Assembly (NCBI GenBank): GCA_038502055.1
Contig: JAXRKN010000037.1
Coordinates: 1,178,001-1,242,000 of the forward strand
Direction: 5' to 3'
From: Tanytarsus gracilentus
Taxonomy: Eukaryota; Arthropoda; Insecta; Diptera; Chironomidae
Length of the DNA stretch: 64,000 nt
In this document: positions 10,915 through 22,203 of the stretch, piece after piece
Position numbering within the stretch: the stretch's first letter is position 1
Layout of the letters: each line of letters starts with the position of its first letter
Translations under genes and position numbers: made by a program
Notes under the pieces: generated by a model
Seen by the model: the letters and a program-made list of their open reading frames with translations, nothing else
Told to the model about the DNA's origin: nothing
The model's database searches: none

Positions 10915-11498
10915 AAATAAAATAGTTAAAAAAAATTTTAAAACCCACTTCTATTTAGTACATTCCGCACGGAAAAGTATAAAATAAAATAAAATCAGTA
11001 TAAAGACTGATATTTTGATATATTTTGTTTACCCATTGAGTACATCAAACAAAATTTTGATATTATTTGCTGTATCGTGAGATATTTTAAACATGCGAGT
11101 GCATGTAATACTTGAATGGAATGAAAACTGGAATTAAAGAACAAAATAAAGAAGTGGGGGCGGTATATTTTTGATGTGTATGTTGCTAAGTGTTTATTTT
11201 TTTAAGATATATTTTTTAATTGTTAATTTGTTGTGTTTAATTATTTAAACCGCCCCCACTTCTTTATTTTGTTCTTTAATTCCAGTTTTCATTCCATTCA
11301 AGTATTACATGCACTCGCATGTTTAAAATATCTCACGATACAGCAAATAATATCAAAATTTTGTTTGATGTACTCAATGGGTAAACAAAATATATCAAAA
11401 TATCAGTCTTTATACTGATTTTATTTTATTTTATACTTTTCCGTGCGGAATGTACTAAATAGAAGTGGGTTTTAAAATTTTTTTTAACTATTTTATTT
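10915..11498. repeat. Giant palindrome: 250-nt arms, 84-nt spacer (copy A)
   Basis: Left arm 10915-11164 and right arm 11249-11498 read as exact reverse complements by eye over 250 nt. Each arm contains CCCACTTCTATTT near its outer end and AAATAAAGAAGTGGG near its inner end, so each arm could itself be a small inverted-terminal-repeat unit. The spacer 11165-11248 is AT-rich. Transcription through it would give a long hairpin RNA. Confidence 0.9.
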
Positions 11499-12628
11499 AA
11501 TACTTTTTCCTGTTCAAACTTTTAACATATAAATGGTTTAAATTTTCTTTAGTTTGTTTGGTCCATTTGTTTTTCTGATTTGTTTTTGTTTACCTTTTAT
11601 TAATTTTTATGAGCCCTCGATCAAGATTTAAATTCTAACATGCCTTTATGAACTTTTTATTGACCGTTTATGTTTGCTATATTTTATTAATTTTAAACTA
11701 TGAACTATTTTTTTTTCAGTAAATCTGTTATTTATTTTATTTTCATTTTATACATGTTTTATTTATTTATCCAAGGTGAAGATGGACGTGTTTTTGTTTT
11801 TGTCACGAATTGAAAGCGATCTCGTTTATTGCCATGTCCTTGTCTTCGTCCACGCATTCCTCTTCTTCTCGTCAACGAACTGATTCCTCTCGATTTCCGT
11901 CTCATTTGTTTTCTTGTTGTTTCTCTGTCTTGTCATTTCCGTGCTAGAAATTAAATGTGTAAAAGATCTTTTTTTTTCGTTCAACTTTTACCTCACCTTT
12001 CGATTGAGTTCATCAATCGCCATCTCCATGTCAAGGAATTTGTGGAGTCCTCTTGTTGCGTCCTATGTTAGAATTGCGTATTGCATTGTCTAAATCTTTG
12101 CTTTGAGTTTACTTTGATTCACTCGTCGTGCCATTCTGTGTTTTTGATTATTGTCTTGCCTTCGTCTTCGAGCTTGTTGATCGTGTCAATTGTTTTCTGT
12201 AAATTTCCTCGTTCCTCAATGAATTTAAATTCATTTCCATCAGCTTCTGAATAGTGTCCGTTTGCTTGTTTTACTATCTGAAATTTTAAAATATTCTGAC
12301 TTTAATTTAACAAATTTTATGTTTAATTTAATTTTGTTTCTTACCTATGATATTTGTGATTACACTTTGATGTGATTTAAATGTGGTTTATGATGAATTG
12401 AAGAATTTTAAATATTTGTTTTTTTTTCTCCAAATGTTATTGTATTTTCGAAGGGTTTTTATCGAAACTGAGTAATTAATTTAAAGTTTAAAAATTTTTC
12501 TACCGTTACTTTTTACACAGCTGATCTCGCTCCGCTTCGCTACGCGACATCAGCTGTGCGTGACGCACAGCCGTAAACTCTTCAATGCTCGAGATGAAAT
12601 TAGTTTTAGGGTATATTATAGAAGTGGG
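10915..12628. mobile_element. Unclassified palindromic transposable element, copy A
   Basis: About 1.7 kb, matched nearly end to end by an inverted copy at 51538-53225. One end is a giant palindrome (10915-11498). The body (about 11500-12510) holds short exon-like frames on the minus strand. The other end reads TATAGAAGTGGG up to 12628. The motif CCCACTTCTAT also occurs near the outer end of the palindrome, so the element has short inverted termini of the type CCCACTTCTAT...ATAGAAGTGGG. Nearest the end is a smaller palindrome CACAGCTGAT...ATCAGCTGTG at 12516-12558. I see no convincing target duplication and no transposase, so it is probably non-autonomous; the superfamily is not assigned. Confidence 0.75.
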
Positions 12629-12808
12629 AAAAATGCTAACGATTTTCATAAATATTTGTTGACAAACAAAAACAAGGGGAATATAAAAGTTTTAAAAAAT
12701 TCCACCGGCTTGCTGAGTGTGTGAGTGAGAGAAAATAAAAATGTGTGAGTGAGAGAAAAAAGTGTGAAAAATGAAGATAAATTTTAATTTTTAAAAAATA
12801 TCGCATAA

Positions 12809-15800
12809 ATGGCTCATTTTAATTATTTAATTGTGCTCGTGTCTTTTGCCTTCATCGTCTCGTCGGGAATATTCATATTTTCGCGTGGATTTCTTTTGAC
12901 TAGAGTTGCGAGAACTGAAAAAAGAACTTGTGATAAATTTTATGTAAATTTTAATGGAAAACAATGTCTTAGCGATGATAAGGTGAGTCAATATTAGATA
13001 TTAAATACGCATTGAGCCTACATCATACTATTTTATCCATTAGAAGGTCTGCACCGAAGATTATAATTCACCTGCCGACATAAATTTCCTGTTTCGATCA
13101 TCAGAAAAAATTTGCTTCGAGAGGAAATCAAAAATTGTCATATTTGTGGTCGACGCACTTAAGTATGAGTTCGGAGTGTATAATGAGACGTTTAAAAATC
13201 CATTGCCATATCAGAATAAACTTCCCATCATTCATGAATTACGTAAAAATCATCCTGACAGCACACGATTACTCAAATTCTTCGCTGATCCGCCAACAAC
13301 TACTCTGCAGCGACTGAAAGGTATAACAACGGGAAGTTTACCTACTTTTATTGACATGGGCTCAAATTTTGCCACTCCAGAGATCAATGAGGACAATATT
13401 ATTGATCAAATCAAAGGCAATAACAAGTCGGTTGTCTTTATGGGTGATGGAACATGGACTGAGCTATTCCCAAAGAGATTCAAGAGGACATATTCTTATC
13501 CGAGCTTTAACATTCATGATTTGGATACGATTGATAATGGTAAGATTTATTTATATATTAAATAGCGTTGACTATTAACAATTCTCTTTTGTAGCTATTT
13601 TAAGTCACTTACCTGCTGAAATGGCTAAAAATGATTGGGACGTGTTGATTGCTCATTTTCTTGGAATTGATCACTGTGGTCATAAATATGGACCAATGCA
13701 TCCGGAAATGTCTCGAAAATTAACTGAAATGAATGAAATTATTAAAAACTATGCTGCCACTATTGATGATGATACAGTGTTGCTCGTTATTGGAGACCAT
13801 GGAATGACATTTACTGGCGATCACGGTGGAGCATCGAACGATGAAATAGAGGCGCTTCTTTTTGCATACTCTAAAAAGCCATTTGTTTCAACAGGCTACG
13901 AAGAAAATATTGACTTTATTCAGCAAATTGACTTCACCTCAACTTTCGCAACAATCTTAGGTATTCCAATTCCATTTTCTAATTTGGGAACCATAAGTCT
14001 CCAGCTATTACCGGATGTTAACTTTGAAGGCATAAAAAGACATGAATTGCTGTCCATGCATTTGTGGCAAAATCTTAGACAAGTTCAAAACTATTTCGAG
14101 ACATATGCTAAAGATGCAGACATTTTTGAGGATATGAAAAGTTTTGAAAATAATTTCAAGGAATTAGAAAAGCGATTTTATACAATCGAGTCTGAAGAAA
14201 AATTTGAAGAATTTGCCAAAGATTTAAGGAAAGAGCTGCACAAGATTTTGGAGGTATCATGTTTTAGGTTTTAAATTGATTCTCAATTTTAAACTAAATT
14301 TTTTTAGATGTGCCGAGAAGCATGGATAAATTTCAATCCTCAACTGATGACACAAGGTATGCTGATATCATTTGTTGGCATCTTCACAGCTTTCATTCTC
14401 ACATATAACGTACCATCAAAGGATTTTGCAGCAATTTATAACAATCAAGTTATATTCTTTCAACTTGCATTTAGCACTTTAAGTGGTGCTGTTGGTTTTG
14501 TTTTCCATAAGACTTTTGGATGGGATGAAAGTATAGTTGGAGCTCTATTCATGTCAGCATTAGCAAGTTCTCTCGTCTTTGGATATCTAATTATTACCAG
14601 ATGGCTAATAATAGTCGAAGAAATGATGGCAGCAAAGAAACTCACAAATCTTGTGCCTCGTCTCATTTTCGTACTTTCCATTGGAGTGTTCTTTAGCAAT
14701 AGCTTTATAGTTCATGAACAGAAAGTTCTCTGCTACATGCTCAGTATTCAAGTCATCTATGCACTTTACGAAATCAGAAAATTTACAACGTTGGCTGATT
14801 TTAAAAATGTTAAGCTAAAAACTGCCATAATTATGAAATCATTTTTCATGAAAATTCTCTGCGTGGTAATTGCGATAGTAGTACTTTTAAGAATCTCACA
14901 AAATTACTTCAAATGTCGCGAGGAGCAAGGAGACTGCTGGGATTTCACGACCAATACTGAAGCAGTAAGTTTAGCATTTTAGCAAAGCACATTTAATTTA
15001 ATAAACTTAAAATTGTTTTTAGATTCAAAGCAAAGACGCAATGAATTTAGCACCTCTCGTGCTTTTGGTATTATTCGTTGTAATTGCAAGAATTTTCCTC
15101 AAGACAAATGGAAATTTGACAGGTTTCTCACCACACGTAATTTTTCTCAAGTTTGCACCAACGCTTTCAGTTATCGCTGCATGTGGTCACCTTTTAATAA
15201 CTCAAAGACAAGTAAAACGACAAATAATTCCATATGTTCATTTTGATACACTCGCGTGGATTGTTTACGGTGTAATGGCAATAGAGATTATAATGATAAT
15301 CATAAGCCCTCTGCTAATCTACATAATGCCACGTGAAAATGAGAGATTTACCGTGAGTAGCTACAACACTGCTATTACTGAAATATTCAAACAAATTAAA
15401 GGTAGCTTTAAAGAGGATACAAAAGCTCAAATTCCAATTGTATATGGGCTGGCAACTGTTTACTCTTCCGTTTTCGTAGCATTTGGAAAAATCATGGTGA
15501 TTATGTTTGCCATTCTCCTCGGAGCATTCGCATCAAACGGACTAGTTGTCCTCATGACTATTGCTGTTGGATGTCTTTTCGTATTCTCAGTGCTAAGATT
15601 TGAAAGTTCATCTAATCTAAAAGAGTGTCTTCAACCGAGATTTTCACTCATTATCACGTGGTATTTATTGTACTCGTATGGTTTTTATTGCACATCTCAT
15701 CAACCAACAATCTCACAAATCGATTGGAACGCGGCATTCGTTGGAAGAACTGCAAGTTACGACCACTCTAACTTCATCTCAGCATTACTCGTTCTTGCGA

Positions 15801-16282
15801 ACACATTCAATGCCAACATTGTTCTTCTCATTCTATATCCATTAATGGTTCTTTTTCCATTTATGCTATACGCTATTTACCCACAATTGTGTTCGAGTGG
15901 AACGAAGAACAATAAAAATTGCGAGTACAAAAGAATCACCCTAAATACTGGATACGAGGACGACGAGAAGGCATCAAGTGTTGCTAATGTGACACGCGGA
16001 GAAATTAATCTCTTCGAACATGAAAAGCTCTTCATGGCATCTGTATTCAAAGTTGGTTGCCAACTCATTATTCTTCAAGGCACAAAAGCGTTTGCATCAA
16101 TGATTGCATGCACAATTCTCTGCCGGCATCTGATGGTATGGAAAATTTTTGCACCTAGATTTATCTACGAAGGAATTGCGAGCTACATCACGTTCACAGC
16201 AATAATATTAGGATTCTCGTTGCTGATTCGAGTCAACAAATCCGTTAAAATTTTAGTCGACAAAGTGAGCAAAAATTGTTAA
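12809..16282 (+). CDS. PIGO: GPI ethanolamine phosphate transferase 3 (PIG-O)
   Basis: Five exons, 12809-12982, 13044-13539, 13595-14253, 14308-14964 and 15023-16282, keep frame throughout and give about 1081 residues, close to the usual family length. The enzyme adds ethanolamine phosphate to the third mannose of the GPI anchor in the ER membrane, making the bridge to proteins. An N-terminal membrane segment is followed by the luminal alkaline-phosphatase-fold domain. Its metal and nucleophile motifs are VIFVVDALKYEF, PPTTTLQRLKGITTGSLPTF, MGDGTWTELFP, AHFLGIDHCGHK and VIGDHGMTFTGDHGG. Exons 4 and 5 carry the multi-span C-terminal membrane region. Introns are 53-61 nt. Exon 2 could start 3 nt later (tagaag), changing one lysine. 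Upstream is element A. AATAAA at 16445-16450. Confidence 0.95.
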
Positions 16283-17171
16283 GGTTTTTTAATTTACAAC
16301 CAAAAAATAATGTTTTAAGAGATGGAAAATTGATGCTTTTGATTTTCATCTCTTAATTTTTAAGATGCTATTTTTGTTTCCCCATTTATTTGTGAAAAAT
16401 TATTGCATTAACATTTAAAAGTAGTTGACTAGTCGAGTTAGAAAAATAAAAAAAATTTACACAAACAAAATTCAAAGTCACCCTTGAAATTTTTTATAGC
16501 TCAAAAGTTCAACAACCTGATTTTGCGACAATATCAATTACATATATATCAATTTTCTTTAAAGAAATATTATCAAATTTATTTATTCAAGATTCTGCTG
16601 TCGATGAGAGCAGATCGTGTCCGCAATATTTTAAAAATTATACTTTAAATTTTACTTCCAGAGGTGCTCTGAAAAAAATTCTCTTAGTTATTTTTCGATG
16701 TAGAGAGAGAGAGAGAAAAAGTTTTTATGTGCTATAATAAAAGGTTAAAAATATTTGCTTAGGCGGCTCGGGCGTTTCTCAAATTTTTTCCGCCGCCCGA
16801 GTAAATTTCCCCCGATTTCGGGTTACAAAAGAGAGATGAATAATAAACAGCTGATTATGCGACAACACTCAGTATATGCAATTTAATTTCACTTCCTTTG
16901 AACTTTCATCAGCACTACAATGCAATTTGCATTTTCATCAATTCAGACGAGATGAAATTTTCTTCATTGAATAGACTTGAAATTTAATTAATTTTTTGTT
17001 TGCAGTGAATTAGAAAATTGAAAGAGAAAAATGGAAATAAAAATTCCAAATAAGGAATATCAATCTAGTTACCAACAATTATATTTATTTGCGTCATAAT
17101 TTTTTTTGCTTTATTGCAGCATAGAAATTCCTTTCAAAATTGTTTTCTTCTTTCGATCGAAATAAATTATT
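16283..17171. other. Intergenic region with GC-rich hairpins
   Basis: 3' UTR of PIG-O, an (AG)n tract at 16702-16716, two adjacent GC-rich hairpins at 16762-16822, then the upstream region of the next gene. No coding potential seen. Confidence 0.6.
16762..16822. repeat. Two adjacent GC-rich inverted repeats
   Basis: CTCGGGCG (16767-16774) pairs with CGCCCGAG (16794-16801), with further ggcgg/ccgcc complementarity beside it. Right after it, CCCGA-TT-TCGGG (16811-16822) forms a second tight hairpin. These stand out in otherwise AT-rich sequence about 350 bp upstream of the next start codon. Function unknown. Confidence 0.6.
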
Positions 17172-17972
17172 ATGTTTGTCAGTTTCATAAGGCGAAGTTA
17201 TCTCAGTGTTTTTGGAAAGATATCAACATTTTCGAGTAAGAAAATCTTCAGTGCTTTCTCGTCTGAAAAGCTCAATCGAAAATTTCCCAAATGTGTTTAT
17301 GTGCAACCGCCGGGACAGTGGCTTATGTGTAAAATTAATTTTCAACGTCTTAAAGCATGGGATACAAAATTTGATGAAGACGAGTTCAAGAATGGTGCAA
17401 AGCAGGTAAATTTAACGGTCATTAGAAATTTAAAAGATTTTAAATTTATTCGCTAGGCAACGATTATGCTCTTGGACATTATTCGACTTCGTGACACGAC
17501 CCTTCTATCAAAAGTGGCTACGATCAAAGGATTTTATCAGATTCATAGGGAAATGATCAATCCAACAAAAGACCCGAAGAAAAATCTTTTACATTTCGAA
17601 AAAGACAATATCCAATATATAAATTCAGTGGAAGTTCACTTCGTTGAAGATGGCGAGAAATGCAAATGTGAAGTCGATTTATTTTTCATGTGCATGCGAT
17701 ACCTCGACGATATTGTTAATGCTGCAAAGGACACTAAACGGAATGACTTGTTGATTCATCGGGACATTAGAAATGTTGAATCATCGCTGAGAAAGAATAA
17801 AAAAATTCCCTTGCCCAAGTTCACGCCACCATCAGAAAAAATTCTCTTCATCGAAGGATATTTGAAACTTCAATCTTTGCACTCAAAAATTAATCCAGAG
17901 CCGAGCGATTGGCGAGTTGCACTTTTTAATTTTTCTACATTCAACATTGTGCCAATGAAGCCTTCTAAATAA
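17172..17972 (+). CDS. Mitochondrial Tim44-like domain protein, probably MAIP1-like
   Basis: Exons 17172-17405 and 17457-17972 (51-nt intron, phase 0) give 249 residues. The first 35 or so residues are basic, Ser/Phe-rich and lack acids, as in a mitochondrial presequence. The core reads CVYVQPPGQWLMCKINF, then WDTKFDEDEFKNGAKQATIM. This is the membrane-adjacent segment followed by the (D/E)F..GAKQA helix seen in Tim44/mL45-type and m-AAA-protease-interacting (MAIP1) proteins. The C-terminal half alternates strands and ends SDWRVALFNFSTF, fitting the end of the Tim44-like fold. MAIP1 assists import and assembly linked to the m-AAA protease in the matrix. The family is named from remembered motif similarity and is less certain than the fold. 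The stop codon overlaps an AATAAA at 17968-17973. Confidence 0.7.
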
Positions 17973-17973
17973 A
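17968..17973 (+). terminator. Polyadenylation signal overlapping a stop codon
   Basis: AATAAA contains the TAA stop (17970-17972) of the MAIP1-like gene. If used, the 3' UTR is only about 15-30 nt, which would leave room for the convergent Dbr1 transcript whose stop is at 18075-18077. Confidence 0.5.
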
Positions 17974-18030
17974 AAATGTTAAATTTAAATATAAAGACGC
18001 TTTTTAATATGTAAATTATCGTAGAATTCA

Positions 18031-18036
18031 TTTATT
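18031..18036 (-). terminator. Dbr1 polyadenylation signal
   Basis: tttatt on the plus strand is AATAAA on the minus strand, about 40 nt past the Dbr1 stop codon. Confidence 0.55.
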
Positions 18037-18074
18037 TCATGGAAATTCATATAAAAATATACAATTTTATCGAC

Positions 18075-19833
18075 TTAGTCATCGTTGCTGCCTGTGTAAT
18101 TACGTCGCTTGAATTTTTTAGCAGATCCTTCGTTGGCATTATAAACAGGTGACTTGGATGGTGAATTTCGTTGAACCTTCGGAGGCGAGGATCGTTTGAC
18201 TGCTGATGATGGCGGTGAGCATTTGCTTGTGACAGGGGACTTGGGTGGTGAAAATTGTTTAGGCGAGGATCGTTTACCTGGAGTTGATTGAAAGCTTTGA
18301 TCGAATTGACTATCTGATTTTGAGTATGTTGTATTAAAGCTCCTAGACGAATCAATGACACTGTCTTCTTTTTCGTCGTCCTCGTCAGCTGAAGTCAAAT
18401 CAATTTCCTCAGAGTTATTTGGCTTGGGAAGCGATAGACGAGACTTTTGAGCGATAGGTACTTCCTTAAAAGCTGCTTCTGGATCATTGAAATTGGGCAT
18501 ACTTATTTGAATATTCCGGTGGCGGGCAACAATCAACAAAGGATCATCAATTCCCAATCTGTCGCAAAATTCTTTTGTCTGAGGATTAAGTACAGCTTTG
18601 GGTTTCTTTAACTTTGTAAAATCGGTTCCATCCCACTCCGGATTGTATCCTGCAACGACTTGTTTGAAGTTGTTTGGAATCTTAATGTCTCCAAATTTTT
18701 GCAGCACATTTTTAATCTCCTCTTGAGTCGGATTAAAGTTCCATCTTGGTGCATTTGTATGCTCCATGGGTATCATTGTTCTATGGGGGGTGCAATTGAG
18801 GAATCGATTTGTCAGTGATAGAATGGTTAGCCACTCGGGATCATATGTGAATTCGAGAATCGCATTTCCATCCTCATCAATTGTCGCTTCTTCACCAATC
18901 TCGATGAACTCGAAAAACTTTCGTCTTGGAAGACACTTGTCAAGAGCGACAAATTTTGTCTGTAGTCCTTCGTCGTTATGCTTAACAATGGCATCAAATC
19001 GACAGTGCATGTGAGCGGCAAACCAATTTTTTGGCTTCATCGTTTTCAACAACTCCCAACACGGCTTACTTCCCAATCTGCCCGAGTCCATGTCTTGCTT
19101 GAAATGTGGCTTGTATCTCAATAGTGTCTCTTTTGATCCAGTTTGTGTTGATTCATCGCCATGCTCCCAGATATTGTTCGGCCAGTCATGCGACAGCATT
19201 ATATCTATTTTCGCCGGTGTCAATTGATTGAGCTTGAAGACTTCCATTTTTCGAATTGAATATACGCTTCTTACTGTGTCATCGTCATATGGAGCAATTT
19301 CATGATGACCCTTCTCATAGTTGTATCCACGAAATATACCAGAGATTCCTGCAATTCTGATGCCATTGACTTGAACAACGCCAGCATATCCGAGATAATA
19401 AATATTTGGAGCAACCCATCCACCATACGAGAGTTCTTGCAGATGATTTGAAGCTTCGTGATTGCCACCAATGAAGATTGTTAGTATTGGTGCTGTTTTT
19501 TCTCCTTGATGATACCTACGAGTAAAAGATCCAGCGGTGAAGAGTGAGGTTCATGAAAAAAGAGCGGCAAAACAACTTACTTGTAGAAAGAGCACATCTC
19601 GAGATACTTTATAGGGACTGCCATGCATGCGAGGTCGTCGAGGTTACGTGTTGCTTGAAAATCACCTAAAAAGAATGTGATTGAGAAAAAATGAGAAAAT
19701 TTCAAAAATTCTTCTGCTCACCGCAACAAATCAATAAATCGGTCTTTTTTCGAGAGTTTCCATCGTGAATCAAGATCTGGTTGTAGATATTGTCCAAATC
19801 TCCATGAGCACATCCTTCAATGCAAATTTTCAT
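18075..19833 (-). CDS. Dbr1: RNA lariat debranching enzyme
   Basis: Minus-strand exons 19833-19722, 19665-19581 and 19515-18075 join in frame to 545 residues, the usual family size. The enzyme hydrolyses the 2'-5' branch of intron lariats in the nucleus. The metallophosphoesterase signature runs in order: EGCAHGDLD (6-14), CCGDFQATRN (about 36-45), FIGGNHEA (80-87), then LSHDWP and FAAHMHCRF. The cysteine in EGC.HG is typical of Dbr1. The C-terminal 150 or so residues are disordered, with an acidic patch and Ser-Pro-Lys phrases (FSPPKSP, RSSPPK, NSPSKSP) that could be phosphorylated and help nuclear targeting. It is divergent with ERAL1 across 136 bp and convergent with the MAIP1-like gene. 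Confidence 0.95.
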
Positions 19834-19969
19834 TGTAAATTTCTTTAATTTTAAACAAAATATATCAGAGCTCAATTTTCTTTTCTTGTTGTCGGTTTTG
19901 TTTACTGCGATTTGTAGATAAAAAAGGAGTGCGTTCAAAAAATTATTATTGTAGATCAAAAAATTAAAA
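19834..19969. promoter_or_regulatory. Bidirectional promoter interval, Dbr1 / ERAL1
   Basis: Only 136 bp separate the two divergent start codons. Both promoters and both 5' UTRs must fit here or overlap the coding regions. No TATA box is evident in either direction, as is common for housekeeping genes. Confidence 0.6.
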
Positions 19970-21056
19970 ATGCTGTTTATAAATCGAAAATTAAGTTTTT
20001 TTGCCTTTTCTAAGGCACGATTTCTATCAGCAAATGCATCAAGTAAGCTACAAGAAAGTCTTCAAGAGAAAATGGTGAAGGTGGCGGTGATTGGATTGCC
20101 AAATAGTGGAAAAAGTACATTAATTAATGCGATCATGGAGAAGAGGGTAAAATAAGATTATAATTGAAGTAAAACTTTAATTAATCGCTTCTTTTAAGGT
20201 ATGTCCAGTGTCTGCAAAAGTCCACACAACTCAAACTTACTCGCAAGCAATCACCAACAGATCAAACTCACAAATTATAATTTTCGATACACCTGGAATC
20301 GTGAGCGATCAAGAGATTAAAAAACATAAATGTAATAATTTTGTGTCATCATGTCGTCACTCAATTCAAAACTCCAATGTCATTGCCGTTCTTCATGATA
20401 TCTCAAATCGTTGGACCCGAAACGCATTGCATCCACTCATATTGGAACTTCTTAAAGAATATCAGAGTAAACCGAGTTTCTTGATACTCAACAAAATTGA
20501 CAAAGTTCGTGGAAAGAAAGTGCTACTGGATACAATAAAGGCAGTCACATGTAATAATATTGCACTCAGCCCCAACTATAGAATGTCAAAGACACCGACA
20601 GCACAAGAGAAAGGCAATGTGGAAACTGGCTGGCCAAACTTTAAGGAAGTCTTTCTCGTGTCATCGATTAAGGGCGATGGAATAAACAAAATTATTGAAT
20701 ACGTCAACACACAGTGCATTGAGAGTCCGTGGGAGTATCGCAATAACGAGACTACAGACCAGAAACCAGAGAAATTAATTCAAGATTTTGTGCGTGCACG
20801 ACTCCTCGACTATCTTCCTCAAGAAATTCCCTACAATCTTAAGGTGGAGCTGGAGTATTTTAACAATGATAATCACAAAATGTATGCCAGCATCCAAGTG
20901 GTGTGTCCAAATGAACGTCATGAGAAGCTTTTGTGTGGAACTTTTGATGGAAAATTAAAACAAATCACCGATCGGGTTACGTCGGATATGATTGAAAGTT
21001 TCAGAGTTCCCGTGACACTTACAATATCCACTCAAGTGAAAAATAAAGAAACATAA
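19970..21056 (+). CDS. ERAL1: Mitochondrial Era-like GTPase
   Basis: Exons 19970-20146 and 20199-21056 (52-nt intron, phase 0) give 344 residues. The N-terminus (about 1-30) is a basic, hydrophobic mitochondrial presequence. GTPase motifs are G1 GLPNSGKST (42-50), the switch I segment VSAKVHTT, G3 FDTPGI and G4 LNKID, followed by an SSIKGDGI G5-type stretch. The C-terminal part (PWEYRNNETT, then DFVRARLLDYLPQEIPYNLK and the following KH-type region) is the Era KH domain. This protein chaperones the small-subunit 12S rRNA during mitoribosome assembly. Only 64 bp lie between its stop and the next start, and I see no AATAAA in that gap, so its 3' end probably overlaps the uL4m gene. Confidence 0.93.
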
Positions 21057-21104
21057 AATTTGAATTTCAATGTAAATTTAACTGAAATACAAAATTCAAA
21101 AAAG

Positions 21105-21109
21105 TCAGT
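21105..21109 (+). promoter_or_regulatory. Initiator-like TCAGT before uL4m
   Basis: TCAGT at 21105-21109 would place the transcript start only about 14 nt before ATG 21121. That could let ribosomes pass it and start at ATG 21160, which heads a more typical mitochondrial presequence. Confidence 0.35.
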
Positions 21110-21120
21110 TCCAACAAAAA

Positions 21121-22104
21121 ATGATTGGTAGATCAAAAAAAAATAAAATCCGCGTTGAAATGTTGAAAAATATTTTTAATTCAATTTTGCGGTTTCCACA
21201 CGTACGATTTTCATCATCAATAGCATCAAGCTCGAGCATTTTTGATCCCAAAAACTACAAAGCAGTTAGTGAATCGCCATTTGTTTCGCAACCACGTCAA
21301 GTATGGCTTGAAAATTTTGATACAGAGGAAGTGGAGCGGCTGGATCTTTTAACTCTTCATCCGGAAGTTTTCGCCGACACACCAAGAATAGACATTATTC
21401 AACGCAATGCACACTGGCAGAGAATTTATCGATTTGTGAGCTTTGCTCATTCAAAAACTCGAGCGGAATGCCGTGGAGGAGGTAAAATTAACATCCAGTT
21501 GCTTCTGTAGTCTAAACACTTATCTATTTTAGGAAGAAAGCCATGGCCACAAAAGGGATTAGGAAAAGCGAGAGCTGGAAGTATAAGAGCACCAAATTTC
21601 AAGGGAGGTGGCGTCGCTCACGGTCCAAGATCGCCAGGAGTGCATTTCTATATGCTTCCATTTCACTTACGCCTTCGAGGCTTGACATCGACACTGTCGG
21701 TTAAATTAGCCCAGGACGATCTTCATGTGGTAAAGGATCTTGAAATTCCTACCGAAGACAGTCAATACGTCAAAAACTTGATTGAAAAAAGAAATTGGGG
21801 TCCATCGGTGCTCATCATTGACGAGTAAGTTTATTAATCTTCTCTATCTGCTTAATAATTATTAAAATTAATATATTACAGTTCCGATATTATGCCTCGA
21901 AACATTAGCATTGCAACTGATAGCATCAAATATGTCAATCTCATGCCTGTCTATGGATTGAATGTCTACTCAATGCTCAAGCACAATACACTCGTCTTGA
22001 CAGAAGCTGCAGTAAGGAGAATTGAAGAGAAAATCCTTTTTAATCTTTATCGAACAGACAGCCGAAATGTTAATGAAAAATATAAATTAAGTCAGAAGAA
22101 TTAA
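21121..22104 (+). CDS. mRpL4: Mitochondrial large ribosomal subunit protein uL4m
   Basis: Exons 21121-21481, 21533-21824 and 21882-22104 (phases 1 and 2; introns 51 and 57 nt) give 291 residues. Alternative start ATG 21160 begins MLKNIFNSILRFPHVRFSSS, a good import presequence, so the first 13 residues may not be used. The diagnostic uL4 loop is GGGRKPWPQKGLGKARAGSI followed by RAPNFKGGGVAHGPRSP. This loop enters the exit-tunnel region and binds rRNA. The rest is the alpha/beta uL4 domain (FYMLPFHLRLRGL, SVLIIDE, NISIATDSIKYVNLMPVYGLNVYSML). The position directly behind ERAL1 on the same strand joins two mitoribosome genes. AATAAA at 22112-22117. Confidence 0.94.
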
Positions 22105-22111
22105 GTCGTTG

Positions 22112-22117
22112 AATAAA
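22112..22117 (+). terminator. mRpL4 polyadenylation signal
   Basis: AATAAA 8 nt after the uL4m stop codon. The convergent TMEM258 signal (AATAAA on minus, 22183-22188) lies about 70 bp away, so the two 3' ends nearly meet. Confidence 0.6.
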
Positions 22118-22182
22118 AAATTAGATTTATAGCTTGAAGTAAATTATAGCGTAGTCAATTTAGTACAAAGATGGAATAGATT

Positions 22183-22188
22183 TTTATT
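22183..22188 (-). terminator. TMEM258 polyadenylation signal
   Basis: tttatt on plus (AATAAA on minus), about 16 nt past the TMEM258 stop codon. Confidence 0.55.
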
Positions 22189-22203
22189 TAGTTAATACAG
22201 AAC

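Noticed and set aside
10915..12628. Helitron assignment for the palindromic element
   Set aside because: No TC start or CTRR end with a terminal hairpin at the right place; inverted CCCACTTC termini argue for another class.
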